DNA of 64,000 nucleotides from Helichrysum umbraculigerum (GCA_949592205.1 CATIUR010000003.1:20613501-20677500), one strand, 5' to 3'. Positions 34,720 to 47,559 are shown, counted from the stretch's first letter. Numbers and translations: made by a program. The notes: a model not told the origin generated them from the letters alone.

Positions 34720-37037
34720 ATGGAATCAGTAAAGTACAGCTGTGTTGACTCTGATTATCAAAAGGGAAATGGTTCTACAACCAAACCTCCAGCTTTTGAT
34801 CCTTCAAGGATTGAAACTTGGATGTCCCGGATGATGATGTTTTTGGACTTAGTTGATGACCGTCTTTGTAATATCATAACCAATGGTCCCCATATCCCAA
34901 CTACTATTGTTCCTGCTGTAATTGCAACAGCTACTACTCTAACTATACCAGAAATGGTTTTACCTAAAAGAGAGGAACAATGGACTGATGAGGATAGGCG
35001 ATTGGTTAGACTTGATAAACAAGCTAAAATCTACATAGGCATGGCACTTCCTGATGAAGTGTTCGAATCAATTAGGCTTTGTAGATCTGCTAAAGATATG
35101 TGGGATACCCTTAGGAATATATATATTGGAACTCCTGATATTATTCGCTGCAGGGAAGTTAATCTCACTCGCCAGTATGAGCTGTTCGCAATGGAACCAA
35201 ATGAATCTCTGTCTTCCACTTACACCAGATACCAGTCACTGATGAACAAAATGGAGAAGGCTGGTATAGGCAAGGAACATAGATTTGTTGTTGAAAAGTT
35301 TCTTGAGTTGCTGCCAAGGAAAATCTGGGGAACCATTGCAACGTGTACCAGACTGAATAATGATTATTCAATTCTGAATTTAACTCAGGTCTATGGTATT
35401 TTGCTCAATTGGGAGCAGTCTGAAAAGCAAGCTGATCAGAGTGAGCATATTCGTGCTACTCTTGGAAGTCAGAAGATATCCAATGCCCTTGTAGCAGAGC
35501 TTGATGAAATCGATCAGAGACAGAAGTCAAAAGTGTCTAAGAAAAGCTTGAAGTCACTGATAGCTGAAGAAGAAGGTGGTCAGAATGAAGAAGAGTCAGA
35601 ATATGAGTATGATGAAGGATTGGAGAAGCTTGAGAAGGATATGGCCATGATGGTTGCTAATTTCAGAAGGAACACCAGATCAAAACGATTTGCTGGTGCT
35701 CCATCATCTGATAAATTTCAATCAAATGGTGAATGCTACAAGTGTGGCAGAATTGGTCATTTTGCAGCTGAATGTAGATCAAAGTCAGTGAATCAAGTCC
35801 CTGAACCCATGCCAGATATCAGAAATGACAAGTACAACAAGTACAAGGCAAAATACAAGAAATTGAAGGCATTGGCTAAATCTGGGAAGAAGAAAGGAAA
35901 AGGTTTCGTTGCTGAAGAAGGTTCATTCAGTAATTCTGATTCCTCATCATCTGATGAAGAAGAAGCAATGATTTGTTTAAACAAGGTGTACTGTCTGATG
36001 GCTAATGACACTGAACTTCTTGGAGACATCAAAGAAGTCACTCCTAAATGTTCAGCATCTGAATGGGATCCTGAAACTCTTTACAAGGTACACTGTTTTA
36101 AAACATATACAGCTGCTGAAAAAGATAAAGTCTTTGAGTCTTTGATAGTTGACTTATCAAATGCTCATGATATTCAAAGAGGGCAGAAACGTAAAATTTA
36201 TGACTTACAATCCAAACTTAATGATCAAAATGAAAATGAGTCAAAGTTGAAGAAATTAAAACTTGATCTTGATGCACAAATTCATGCTAATCAAGTGTGT
36301 GTGTTCAAGAAAAAGTTAAGTTTGAAACACAATTTCAACAGCTTAAAAAGGTCATGGAATTTTGGTGTAAGTCAAATGATAAAGTCAATCACTGTGTAAA
36401 TAATCAAATTCCAAAACAAGTCAAAGCTATTTTGGGAGGAGATTATGAATATGCTGCATCCCTCGCTGATTCAACAATGGTTGACCCTATTTTTGATCCC
36501 AAGGGTAATTTTTCAGAAGCTGTATTTGAACCCATCTCCATCTTCAGTGAGCCACGACCAAACTATTTTACCAAAAGCAAGTTGGTCACTGAAGACACTG
36601 AGGTCTTAAAAGATAACAATGAGATAAATGTTTTAGAAACTGTCAAATCATCAGTAACTTCACATCTCATCAAAACCATCGCTGATAATCAAACAATCAT
36701 CAGCAACTTCACTGACACTGTATCTGTCACTGAGACAACCTCCATCAGTGACCTAAAGTCAAAGATGCAAGAAGTAACAATCAGCAAGAAAAGTTGTGTG
36801 ATTGTGTCAGATCAGCAACTTAAAAAGAAGAAAGCCAAAAAGATCGGCTATTTGAACAAAAAGTGTTACAAATGCGGCAACAGGCAACATGTGTCAACTG
36901 AATGTTCGGTTACACCTTTTGAAAAACAAAACATCATCAGTGAACATTCAGATACGGTTTATTCAAATCAGTGGACGCCAAAACCAGCGCTTGATCACTA
37001 TGAACCTATCTCTGGATGGGTTCATCAACTGTACTAA
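34720..37037 (+). pseudogene. Copia-type long gag, frameshifted at a GT repeat
   Basis: The ATG at 34720 starts a 559-codon frame with the copia gag pattern (FDPSRIETWMSRMMMFLDLV, later MWDTL and YELFAMEPNES) and a CCHC knuckle CYKCGRIGHFAAEC near residue 339, followed by Lys-rich and Ser/Asp/Glu-rich stretches. At 36295-36304 a (GT)5 run shifts the frame. The natural continuation (VQEKVKFETQFQQLKKV...) runs in another frame to 37037, with a second knuckle CYKCGNRQHVSTEC, and ends before any protease or pol. Gag forms the particle that packages element RNA. Expansion or loss of one repeat step plausibly caused the break. Confidence 0.82.
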
Positions 37038-37860
37038 TCATTTAGTTCATTTTATCTCATAAGTATTTATTATGTTGTCATACTTATTTTATATCAGTGA
37101 CTTAATTTCTTCTAAGCTGATTTTGTTAGTATTCTAAGTTGTAACTTAATCAGTAACGAAGCAATCTAATGATATGATATACAACTTATATACAACATAA
37201 TCTCTACTCATGATTTTTTTTTTAAAAAAAAAAAAAAAAAAAAAAATCTTTATGGTTTATTCAAGAATAATAATCCTTTTTCTCTATTTATAAAATGATC
37301 ACATCTCTATGGTTTATTCAGTATTCTAAGTTGTGTTTAAACCAGCGAGACTACATCCTTGCCTAAATACAGAAACTATGTTATTATTCATGACCATTTT
37401 TGTGGTAAATCAAGAATTTGGTTATGTATCTTCAGTAACTTTCAAACTCACTGAAGATATCATTTAATGGTGATTTTCAATCGACAAAACATTCGTTATG
37501 TTTAGTACATTGTGTATTTAACTTAACGGATTTCAAAATTAAATGTTTTATGGTATATCAAAAAAATCGCGCGCTTCTGACACTCTCTTTCCTACGTCAA
37601 CGTACTTTTTCCGGCACACCACTCCCATCACCATTAATGCCACCACGCACCACCATCATAACCATCTCCACCTCTACATCTTCCACCACGACTGCCCACG
37701 TTGTTTTCATCCCAGCCACACGATCATTAGTAAAGTGTACTATTTAAACCTACAAATCAGCAACTTGTCATCTTTCACACTTTACTAATTTTCGAAAACC
37801 CTTTGGCTTTTTCAAAACCCTAAAATAAGTGTTTAATCAAAGATTTTCCAAGGTTCTGTA
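37038..37860 (+). other. Non-coding spacer and possible internal promoter
   Basis: The spacer lies between gag and the giant ORF. It includes an A-run at 37225-37246 and, before the ATG at 37861, a TATTTAAA at about 37740-37747 followed by a leader rich in AAACCCTAAAA-type sequence, which resembles plant 5' UTRs. This could drive a separate transcript of the giant ORF; that is inference. Confidence 0.45.
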
Positions 37861-40053
37861 ATGGCTAAATCAAAATATTTTCTCAACTCTTACACTGCCA
37901 CTGAAGATATCAAAGCTCTTCGAGCTCCTGCAGTTGGTGAAGATGATATCATTACAGTTCCAAAAGCAAATTATTTGGGTAATCTTTCATGCCCTAAAAC
38001 AGAGTACGCGGAGATTATCACTTTTCTGAAAAATCATTTTATTCTCCCTGCTCTCACATTATCCCCTGAAAAGATGAATCCAGAATGGTTGAGTGAGTTT
38101 TGGTATACCTGTACTCACTCAATCGTTAATAGTACCTCTCAACTTAAAGGTTTTATCGATAACGGAGGTCAAGAAATAATTATTTCTGCACACACCATCC
38201 GTACTGTTTTACAACTCCCTGAGCACGATACTTACGACCCACTGCCTGACAAAGAAGATGCCAAAGGAGGCATAGTGAATCTCACTGGGATTCACTGCAA
38301 ATACACAATGGATAGCAATGGAAATCGTAAGTACTCTACTGTTCATAAATCTAAAATGGATGGTGTGTGGAATGCCCTATTTTCAAACTTTATTCAATCT
38401 TTGGGCACAAAAACAGGGAGTTATGATCAATTCAACTCCCTAGAAGCACAGTTCAGCTGGTCACTGGTCAACTCCTTAAAAGTTGACTATGCAAGTGTGA
38501 TTTTTGATGATATTATTTCCAGAATCTGTGAATCTACCAGAGCAAAATTTGTTTCCTATCCTAGGTTCCTTTCACTTATTTTTAAAGATCAATTTAAATC
38601 CTATGATAGGATTTCATTTAGAGGTTTTGAACCTACTCTGATAGGAAGTCAAATTTTTAGTAAAACTGCAACTGTGCTTCTCCCTGATTTTATGAAACCA
38701 AAGGGGATACTTGCACACCAGCCTTTACAAGCTATACATCCGTCTGATTCTGCCCCCCCATCGATCACGTCACTGATCACACCTCCAGTGACCGTTGCTG
38801 ATCAACCACCAAAGCAAAAACCACCAACTGCTCCTAAGAAAATCAAGTTAAAGTCCCTGACATCAAAGGATCAGGGACAGAGTCAGAAAAAGACGTCTAA
38901 GGACGCCAAGAGTGAAGCAGCAACTGAACGTTCAGTCTCTGCGGGCACTCTTGATCAACCTATGCCTAAAACTGCTTCACTGGACTCACAAAAGTCCAGT
39001 GACTCTATAAAGGGAAGCTTACAGACAACTACAATGGCTCAACCCATTGTTAGCAGTGATTCGGGTGTAACCCACACCCATCCATCGAGTCAACCCATCA
39101 GCCACTCATCATTCTCACAAAAGGATGATGTTTCAGTCAAAGGGCTAGTGTCATCAGCGGGTGTTAACACACTCATTACTGATGACACATCACTGGCTAC
39201 AGACCCGGGCCTACTCTCATCTTTCACTGCACCGACCGACAATATCCTTCCCCAGTCACAGGGTGAGATACAGGTTGACCTTTCTGTTTCCAATGATCCA
39301 TCAGCTAAAACACAAGTTGATGATGTTGAGGAAGCCCAACCAATGGATACTTCTTCATCTTCTTCTGAAAAAGATCAGCAACATGGATCTTATGATCTTA
39401 CACTTCCAAAGATAAATCAGCAACCAGATGATACTGATATTTCATTTCTACCCTTCTCCACTATACCACATGCTGATTTCATAACTTCACCCATTCAGGA
39501 ATTAGATGAAATGTCTATTTCCAGTGATAACATTACTCAACATGCTGATGATCAACCATCTCAACCAGATGTTGAAATTCAATCTGAATCACAACCAATT
39601 CCACCAATCTCCCATACAACTCAAAAATCACCAACCAACAAAGCATCAACTTCCACCACATCATCAACAGACAAATTGCTGCTTGAGTACATTGCTGCTT
39701 CACAGCAACAAATTCGAATGCTCACTGAAGATAGAGAGTCCTTGACTGGCCAACTCACTGATCTCACCAATAAGGTTCACTCTCTTGCAGCAGCTTATGA
39801 AACCATTCCAGATTGGAGTGATTCTATCAAAGAAAAGGTCTCACTTATTGCAAAAGCTGAAATAGATCACTATCGACTTCTGGAAACTCATGCTAAGTCT
39901 CTTACTGATCTCGCCTCATTTACCAGAATCAGCCTCAAAACTCATGAAGATGCAATAATCTCTCTCAATGAAAAACAAAAAACAATGGCATCTTCTGTTA
40001 TGGATTATATCACTCATGCTGATAAAATTATCAGCGAGCTTCCACAAATTATC
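37861..40053 (+). pseudogene. Giant unknown ORF of the copia-type element, 5' half
   Basis: 731 codons from ATG 37861 to the gypsy insertion point. About the first 285 residues look globular (TVPKANYLGNLSCPKTEY, FILPALTLSPEKMNPEWLSE, LEAQFSWSLVNSLKV) and resemble in style the unnamed proteins often found in plant retroelement ORFs. The rest is Ser/Thr/Pro/Gln-rich and acidic, then weakly heptad-like near the break. The frame continues exactly in phase at 50204 once the gypsy element and one copy of its TTATC duplication are removed. No catalytic motif was recognised. In SIRE-type elements an env-like ORF occupies a comparable place, but I see no convincing transmembrane segment. Confidence 0.7.
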
Positions 40054-42658
40054 TGTGACAACCGTCAATTTAGGACTATAATTTAGTGCCTAATCAAGTT
40101 TTAACACGTGTAATTAGTTATGTGTTAGGCTAATTAATGTATCAACTATTATATATATATATTGTTGAATATATATCTACAATTATGCGATTTGTTTAAA
40201 TCGTACGAGTTTCAAATCGAATGAATTTCGATACAATAAATACGGACGTTGGTGAACAATTGATCTAAGTAATACAAGGATTTTTAATAAAGTTTTTGTA
40301 CTTAAAAATATTATGTCAATAATATTTTGTATCCAAGTTTTATCACACAATTTAAAATGTAAAACGCGCAAACAAATTAACTTACCTTTTTATAATTCAA
40401 ATATAATGTGATTAGTAAAATATCTAAATAAAATATGGCGTAATAAATTGTATTTTAAAATGTTCCAATCAATATTTAAAATAATTATTTAACGTTTAAA
40501 CGACGGAACAAACGAACACCGCACGGAGCGGGAACGCGGGGCGAAAATGGGGATTTAACCTCCCACTTCCACCCACTTTTCCTTCATTTCTCTTTTTCTC
40601 TATCTCTCTCCTCTCTTATTTCTCTCAAACAACCAACACCAAAAATCAACGAAAAACGCAAAATAAACATACTAAACAACCTCGGATCTTCAAGCCCCTT
40701 TATAAATAAACGACCACCTCGCGACGATCTACAATCCTACCTTTCCGGAATTTCATTTCGGCGATTTGTAAGTTTCCGACACAACTCCGAAAACTCTCGT
40801 TTTTAAGTTTTATAACTTACTAGTTGTTTGTATAACCTTGTAATGTCCTAAAATGGGTTGGGTAAAAATATTAGGCCGATCGATGGCCGGAAAACGCGTT
40901 TTTGGAGTTGAAACTCCGATCAGACCCCGTACGTCGCATTTGGCCTGGAGCAAATGCGACGTAGCGACCTACGTCGCACTATATTCTCAACGTCGCATAT
41001 AGCGACGCAGCGACCTACGTCGCACTATACCCCCACGTCGCATATAGCGACGCAGCTTACTACGTCGCATTGACTTGCGAACGTCGCACATAGCGACGCA
41101 GACCTTAACGTCGCAAATCGAACCTACGTCGCATTAGCGACGTAGCACCCTACGTCGCTATTGATTTAGCACTGTCGACTTTAGCGACGCAACCCTCTTC
41201 GTCGCAAAACCCTACGTCGCAGCCTACGTCGCAGGCTACGTCGCACAAACCAGAACCTCAAAAACTCAGATTTTTTTACTAAGTGTCGAGGCTCGAAATT
41301 TTATCACTTGATTTCACTCAAATTCAAGTCCGGATGCGTTTTTCCTTAAAGCATTATAGTAGAAATAAAAATTTTCCAAGCTGACCTGGCAGCTCGACCC
41401 CAGCCAGGGGCTCTGCCCCCGGACCCCCGTACTTAGATTCCGTAAGCACATTTTTACACCAAATGTCAAACTTGTACAACTTCAAAACGCTTACGCGATA
41501 CAACTTTTCAATCATAATTGGAATTTACTTTTCAAGTATAACACTTCTAAATCAATGAGATAACATCAAGACTATTGTTGCAAGTAATCACCAACGGGCC
41601 GTACACGTTTTCAAAACATACTTCAAAGATCAAACAAGTCGTTGTAACTTGTATCAAGTCAATCAAACAAGTCGTAGTAACTTGTAACAATACAATCAAC
41701 CAAATCAGGGTAATTTGGACATCAAGTTAAACAAACAATTTAAATGGTAGTCTTTCGAGATACCGGCACAATTAATAACACTTCAAGTGTCGTGGACACA
41801 TTCAGGTTTCAAGCCTTTGGACTTCAATTCACCGCTAATAACTTCAAGTTTATTAAATTAAACACTTCAAGACTCAGGTGAGTTTCATAGCCCCATTTTC
41901 ACTACTTTTACCAGGGGTGTGATATTACTGCATCATTTTGTTTTACAAGTAGAACGCAAGTGACAAACTTCAAATACTACATGAGTTTCAAGCTAATCAA
42001 TTTAAAGTCCTCCATAAGCATAGTCTCTAGTATTTTATAGCGTGAATGTTAGTATATGATATCATATGGGATTGACAATCCTCATCCGGGTTAGCACGCA
42101 CTAATCGGTCAAACGGATGTATTAGCATTTGGGAAGACGAGTGTTGATTAGGCACTCGTAGGAGGCAAATCATGTTAGGTTTCCTTAATTGGGCCTGACA
42201 AATCAGTTAAGCTCAGACTATGTGCTCATGGACAGTATAACTTTTATTTTGCTTAAGTGCATTTTAAATTCATTATAAATCTTGCGGTTCTGACAATTAT
42301 ACATTGACATACAAACCTGTGAGCTCACCAGCGTTTTCGCTGACCCATTTTAGTATATATCACAGGTACCCAGCAGTAGGTTGACTGCACAAGCAGGGAT
42401 TTCTAGCTCGAGTCAGCATACATACAATTAGAGATTGGACTGCATTATTATATTTTGTAAAAGTAATTATGCCATGTAATCTCTCAATTTCAGGAACCGA
42501 GCTAGTGCAATATTATTTTTGATGTAAACGTTAACTTTATTAATACAAGTTTAAAACGACGCATATAGTGGTCGTTCATTATTATCTTTGTGCTTTGTAT
42601 ATTGATTAGTGGCACCCAAATCAAGCTTCCGCAAATCATTAAATTTGGGGGTGTCACA
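40054..42658 (+). repeat. Gypsy 5' LTR
   Basis: Starts TGTGACAACCGTC and ends GGGGGTGTCACA, so the termini are themselves inverted repeats. TATA box TATAAATA at 40701-40708. CpG palindrome array at 40929-41246. Confidence 0.95.
40929..41246. repeat. ACGTCGCA / TGCGACGT palindrome array in the 5' LTR
   Basis: About a dozen ACGTCGCA words are mixed with the partly complementary TAGCGACG in ~318 bp, about 220 bp downstream of the TATA box. Paired words such as ACGTCGCATATAGCGACG can form short hairpins in RNA. The array is exactly repeated in the 3' LTR at 48469-48786. Confidence 0.9.
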
Positions 42659-42661
42659 GAT

Positions 42662-42674
42662 TGGTATCAGAGCC
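42662..42674 (+). other. Primer-binding site of the gypsy element
   Basis: TGGTATCAGAGCC lies three bases after the 5' LTR and matches the 3' end of plant initiator tRNA-Met. Confidence 0.93.
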
Positions 42675-43110
42675 TAAGGTTATAGCGAACTAGGTTGCAT
42701 TTAGTGGGCCTAGACTATGACCGTTAGGCAGTATTCCTTATTAGTTGTGACTAGTTCAGGGATTTCATCATACGACTTTAATTTAACATAGCCTGATCAA
42801 CTATGTACAATTAAAGAAAGATGATGTGAAATCTGAAAGAGTTATGTTGAACAGGAATACATTAGTTGACTCTGACCTCGAGAGAAACGGGACTCAAAAC
42901 ACGTCTATGCTAGACACCCAATAGGTTATTATGTGATATACATATATTTACATGAATAGACCTCACTTACAACTTTAGGCTATATTATATTATATGAATA
43001 TAGGCCTCTTTCTTTCAAACGTTTTGTCTCGGAATGACAAACACACCACTAGTTCATCATACTCGGACTAGTATCTTATTTCATTTCCTTGTTCTTTCTT
43101 ACTCAGCGTC

Positions 43111-46100
43111 ATGCCTCCTCGTCGTCAAATTACCCTTAGCGAAGCTGAGATCGCGGGAATCATTGCCCGCAGTGTAACCGAAGCCTTGGCTACCCGAACA
43201 CCACACGGTAGCGAGGACACAGCAACCAATACTCCACCACCCAAACCTTGCTCCTATAAGGACTTCCTTAGCTGCAAACCACTATACTTCAAGGGCACGG
43301 AAGGTGCCATTGGCTTGATCCGTTGGATTGAGCGCATGGAATCTGTTTTCAGTCTTTGCGACTGTACTGAGAACAACAAAGTCAAATTCGCTGCTTACAC
43401 CTTTCAGGAAGGTGCACTCACGTGGTGGAAAACCCACGCAAACTCCGTAGGCCTTGAGGTTGCAAACCGACTTCCTTGGGCCGAACTGAAGAAGAAGCTG
43501 ACAGAGAAATACTGTCCTGAAGAGGAATTGCACAGGCTGGAAGAAGATTTCTGGCATCTGGAGGTGCAGGGAAATGATGTCGCTGATTATACCACCAAAT
43601 TTCAGCAGTTTGCTCTATTATGCCCGAGTTTGGTCGAACCAGAAAGTAAGAGCATTAAGAAATACATTCGTGGACTCCCCGAGAACATTCAGGGAAACGT
43701 CGCCTCATCCAAACCAACCACCACTGAAAGTGCCATTCGATTGGCCCACGAACTCATGGCTCTAGTTGTCAGCCGTGAGACCTCCAACACCTCATCCTCC
43801 AACAACAACAAACGCAAATCCTCTGAACACCACCACAACTCAAACAAGAAAAACAACGCCATCCAAGTCTACACCACCAACTCTGAAACCACCCGCAGCT
43901 ACACCGGGGACAGGCCTTATTGTCCCAAGTGTAACTACCACCATTTTGGTCAGTGCGGTACTCCTTGCAACAACTGCAGGAGGTACGGGCATTTGACTAA
44001 GGATTGCCGAGCCCCCAAATCCAACAACAACCCCTCTGACAGAAATACCCGACAACCTAAGTCCTGCTACGAATGTGGAAACCCAGGACACTTCAGGGAT
44101 TCTTGCCCAAAACTGAAGAATAAGGGCAACAACAACAACAACCACCGCAACAACAACAACAACACCAAAAGTAGCGCCTTCGTGATCAACTCAGGGGACG
44201 CCCGTCAGGACCCGAATGTGGTCACGGGTATGTTCCTCCTCAACAATTTAACTGCTTCCATTCTGTTTGATACTGGTGCCGATAGGAGTTTTATTTCCGA
44301 TGAATTTTGCCCTCTACTTGACATTACACCTGTTGCTTTAGACGTTAAGTACACCGTAGAGCTAGCAAATGGCAAATTGATAGAAACCAATAGTGTGATA
44401 CCTAATTGCACCTTAAATCTAGCCGACGAAACCTTCTCCATAGATCTTATGCCTATTGAGATAGGGAGTTTCGATGTCATCGTAGGCATGGACTGGTTAT
44501 CCAAACATCGCGCCGAAATCATCTGCTACGACAAAATTGTTCGCATACCCCTCTCCGTCGGTAGAACCTTGGTCATACAGGGGGAGACCGGTGGGACGAG
44601 GTTTAACCTCATATCTTGTCTAAAAACCCGAAAATTTCTGAGAAAGGGTTATCCAGCAATCCTCGCGCACATCATGGAGAAAAAGTCGGAGGAGAAGCGA
44701 CTTGAGGATGTTCCAATTGTTCGAGACTTTCCAGAAGTCTTTCCTGAGGAACTGCCTGGTCTACCACCACCAAGACAGGTTGAGTTCTCAATCGATCTTG
44801 TACCAGGTGCTGCGCCGGTGGCCCGAGCACCATACCGTTTAGCTCCATCCGAACTTCAGGAGCTGTCCAACCAGTTACAGGAACTCCTGGAACGAGGGTT
44901 TATCAGGCCGAGTTCTTCACCCTGGGGAGCTCCGGTCCTATTTGTTAAGAAGAAAGATGGTTCTTTTCGAATGTGTATCGACTATCGAGAGTTGAACAAG
45001 TTAACTGTCAAGAACCGGTATCCACTTCCTCGAATCGATGATTTGTTCGACCAACTTCAAGAGTCGAGTTGTTATTCAAAGATTGATCTCCGATCCGGTT
45101 ATCACCAATTACGTGTCCGAGATGCCGATATTCCAAAAACCGCTTTCAGAACCCGTTACGGGCATTACGAATTCCAAGTGATGCCATTCGGCCTAACCAA
45201 TGCACCGGCTGTATTCATGGACCTTATGAATCGGGTGTGTAAACCTTACCTTGACAAGTTTGTCATTGTCTTCATCGATGACATCCTCATATATTCACGA
45301 AGCAAAGAAGAACATGCGCAACACCTCAGAACCATCCTTGAACTACTTAAACACGAGGAGCTCTATGCCAAGTTCTCTAAGTGTGAGTTCTGGATCAAAA
45401 CCGTTCAATTTCTTGGTCACGTGATTGACAGTCAGGGGATTCACGTCGACCCGTCAAAAATCGAGGCTATCAAAGACTGGCAATCGCCAACCACTCCGAC
45501 CGAAGTACGGCAGTTTTTGGGACTGGCCGGATACTATCGACGCTTCATTGAAAATTTCTCTAAAATAGCCATACCACTCACGACTTTGACCCAGAAAGAC
45601 AAAAAGTTTGACTGGACTGATAAACAAGAATCGGCATTCCAACTCTTAAAACAAAAGCTTTGCAGTGCTCCTATCCTATCTTTACCCGAAGGCACCGATG
45701 ACTTCGTGGTATACTGCGATGCTTCTCATCAAGGTCTCGGTTGTGTGCTTATGCAACGAGACAAAGTCATAGCTTATGCTTCCCGACAGCTCAAGATTCA
45801 TGAAAAGAATTACACCACCCACGACCTCGAGCTAGGAGCTGTCGTTTTTGCCCTCAAAATCTGGAGACATTACCTTTACGGTACCAGGTGTACAATCTTT
45901 ACCGACCATAAAAGCCTTCAACACATATTCGATCAGAAGGATCTCAACATGAGGCAACGTCGATGGGTCGAGTTACTTACGGATTACGACTGCGAACTCA
46001 AATATCATCCAGGCAAAGCAAATGTTGTTGCTGACGCCCTCAGTCGAAAAGAGCGAGTGAAACCACTTCGGGTTCGAGCCCTCAGTATGACCATTCACAA

Positions 46101-47559
46101 CAATTTAAACATTCAAATCCTCACTGCTCAACTCGAAGCCTTAAAACCCGAAAATGTCAAAGATGAAGCCTTGCGGGGCATGGATAAACAGTTCGAAATC
46201 ATACCTAACGGGATTAGGTATTTCTCAAACCGAATCTGGTTGCCTAAATTTGGGAACCTACGAGACTTGGTGATGGATGAAGCTCACAAGTCCAAATATT
46301 CTATCCATCCGGGATCCGATAAAATGTACCACGGCATCAAGGACTTCTACTGGTGGCCGAACATGAAAGCCGAAATCGCCACCTATGTCAGCAAATGCCT
46401 TACTTGCTCCAAGGTCAAAATCGAATATCAAAAACCTTCTGGTTTACTTCAACAACCCAGTCTTCCGGAATGGAAATGGGAACAAATTGCCATGGACTTC
46501 ATAACCAAACTACCCAAATCCTCAAGCGGTTGCGATTCCATTTGGGTGATCGTGGATCGTCTCACAAAATCTGCTCACTTCCTGGCAATCAAGGAATCCG
46601 ACAAAATGGAACGCCTCACCAACATTTATCTGAAGGAAATCGTGACCAAACACGGTGTTCCAATCTCAATTATCTCCGATAGAGATAGTCGTTTCACTTC
46701 ACAATTTTGGCAATCACTTCAAAAATCTCTGGGTACTCGACTTGATATGAGTACCGCATATCATCCTCAAACCGACGGCCAAAGTGAACGAACCATTCAA
46801 ACACTGGAAGACATGCTACGGGCCTGCGTAGTAGACTTCGGTGTAAACTGGGAAAAACATCTACCATTGTGCGAGTTCTCGTACAACAACAGTTATCATA
46901 CCAGCATCAAAGCTGCACCTTTCGAGGCACTGTACGGTCGTAAGTGCCGGTCACCTATCTGTTGGACCGAAGTTGGAGATAGCCAACTCACAGGTCCAGA
47001 AATCATTCACGAGACGACCGAGAGAATCGTTGAAATTCAAAACAAACTCAAAGCCGCGTGTGATCGTCAGAAAAGTTATGCTGACGTGAGACGCAAACCA
47101 CTCGAGTTCCAGGTTGGGGATCGAGTTCTACTCAAAGTATCGCCTTGGAAAGGCGTAATCCGATTTGGCAAACGAGGGAAGTTGAATCCCAGATACATTG
47201 GACCATTCGAGATCCTCGAAAGGATTGGTCCAGTGGCTTATCGATTGCAGCTGCCATCCGAACTCAGCAGCGTGCATCCCACATTTCATGTTTCAAATCT
47301 GAAGAAGTGTCTGTCTGATGAGGCACTTATCATTCCACTCGATGAAATTCGAGTTGACGAAAAACTTCACTTTGTTGAGGAACCCGCTGAAATCATGGAC
47401 CGTGAGGTCAAACAACTTAAACAAAGTCGTATTCCCATTGTCAAGGTTAGGTGGAATTCACGGCGCGGTCCGGAATTCACCTGGGAACGAGAAGACCAAA
47501 TGCGACTCAAGTATCCTCAACTCTTCACTGATTCAACGTCAAACACAACTTCAACATAA
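43111..47559 (+). CDS. Gypsy gag-pol polyprotein, uninterrupted (1,482 residues)
   Basis: One open frame encodes all replication functions. Gag occupies residues 1 to ~350, with a retrotransposon-gag core near 60-200 and CCHC knuckles CNNCRRYGHLTKDC (~286) and CYECGNPGHFRDSC (~318). The protease has FDTGADRSFI (~386). RT has YPLPRIDDLFDQL and the catalytic FIDDILIYS (~720). RNase H starts at VVYCDASHQGLG (~867). Integrase has an HHCC-type zinc region ending CLTCSKVK (~1,060-1,105) and a DDE core with MDFITKLP (~1,128), SDRDSRFTSQFW (~1,190) and DGQSERTIQTLED (~1,225). The C terminus (EIMDREVKQLKQSRIP, VKVRWNS, FTWERED) resembles the reduced chromodomain of Tekay-type chromoviruses. No stop or frameshift is present. 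The leader from 42675 to 43110 has no gene. Confidence 0.96.
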   Translation: MPPRRQITLSEAEIAGIIARSVTEALATRTPHGSEDTATNTPPPKPCSYKDFLSCKPLYFKGTEGAIGLIRWIERMESVFSLCDCTENNKVKFAAYTFQEGALTWWKTHANSVGLEVANRLPWAELKKKLTEKYCPEEELHRLEEDFWHLEVQGNDVADYTTKFQQFALLCPSLVEPESKSIKKYIRGLPENIQGNVASSKPTTTESAIRLAHELMALVVSRETSNTSSSNNNKRKSSEHHHNSNKKNNAIQVYTTNSETTRSYTGDRPYCPKCNYHHFGQCGTPCNNCRRYGHLTKDCRAPKSNNNPSDRNTRQPKSCYECGNPGHFRDSCPKLKNKGNNNNNHRNNNNNTKSSAFVINSGDARQDPNVVTGMFLLNNLTASILFDTGADRSFISDEFCPLLDITPVALDVKYTVELANGKLIETNSVIPNCTLNLADETFSIDLMPIEIGSFDVIVGMDWLSKHRAEIICYDKIVRIPLSVGRTLVIQGETGGTRFNLISCLKTRKFLRKGYPAILAHIMEKKSEEKRLEDVPIVRDFPEVFPEELPGLPPPRQVEFSIDLVPGAAPVARAPYRLAPSELQELSNQLQELLERGFIRPSSSPWGAPVLFVKKKDGSFRMCIDYRELNKLTVKNRYPLPRIDDLFDQLQESSCYSKIDLRSGYHQLRVRDADIPKTAFRTRYGHYEFQVMPFGLTNAPAVFMDLMNRVCKPYLDKFVIVFIDDILIYSRSKEEHAQHLRTILELLKHEELYAKFSKCEFWIKTVQFLGHVIDSQGIHVDPSKIEAIKDWQSPTTPTEVRQFLGLAGYYRRFIENFSKIAIPLTTLTQKDKKFDWTDKQESAFQLLKQKLCSAPILSLPEGTDDFVVYCDASHQGLGCVLMQRDKVIAYASRQLKIHEKNYTTHDLELGAVVFALKIWRHYLYGTRCTIFTDHKSLQHIFDQKDLNMRQRRWVELLTDYDCELKYHPGKANVVADALSRKERVKPLRVRALSMTIHNNLNIQILTAQLEALKPENVKDEALRGMDKQFEIIPNGIRYFSNRIWLPKFGNLRDLVMDEAHKSKYSIHPGSDKMYHGIKDFYWWPNMKAEIATYVSKCLTCSKVKIEYQKPSGLLQQPSLPEWKWEQIAMDFITKLPKSSSGCDSIWVIVDRLTKSAHFLAIKESDKMERLTNIYLKEIVTKHGVPISIISDRDSRFTSQFWQSLQKSLGTRLDMSTAYHPQTDGQSERTIQTLEDMLRACVVDFGVNWEKHLPLCEFSYNNSYHTSIKAAPFEALYGRKCRSPICWTEVGDSQLTGPEIIHETTERIVEIQNKLKAACDRQKSYADVRRKPLEFQVGDRVLLKVSPWKGVIRFGKRGKLNPRYIGPFEILERIGPVAYRLQLPSELSSVHPTFHVSNLKKCLSDEALIIPLDEIRVDEKLHFVEEPAEIMDREVKQLKQSRIPIVKVRWNSRRGPEFTWEREDQMRLKYPQLFTDSTSNTTST

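Noticed and set aside
42659..42680. tRNA genes at TGGTATCAGAGC sites (also 34674 and 62777)
   Set aside because: These are short primer-binding sites just inside LTRs; no cloverleaf can be drawn around them.
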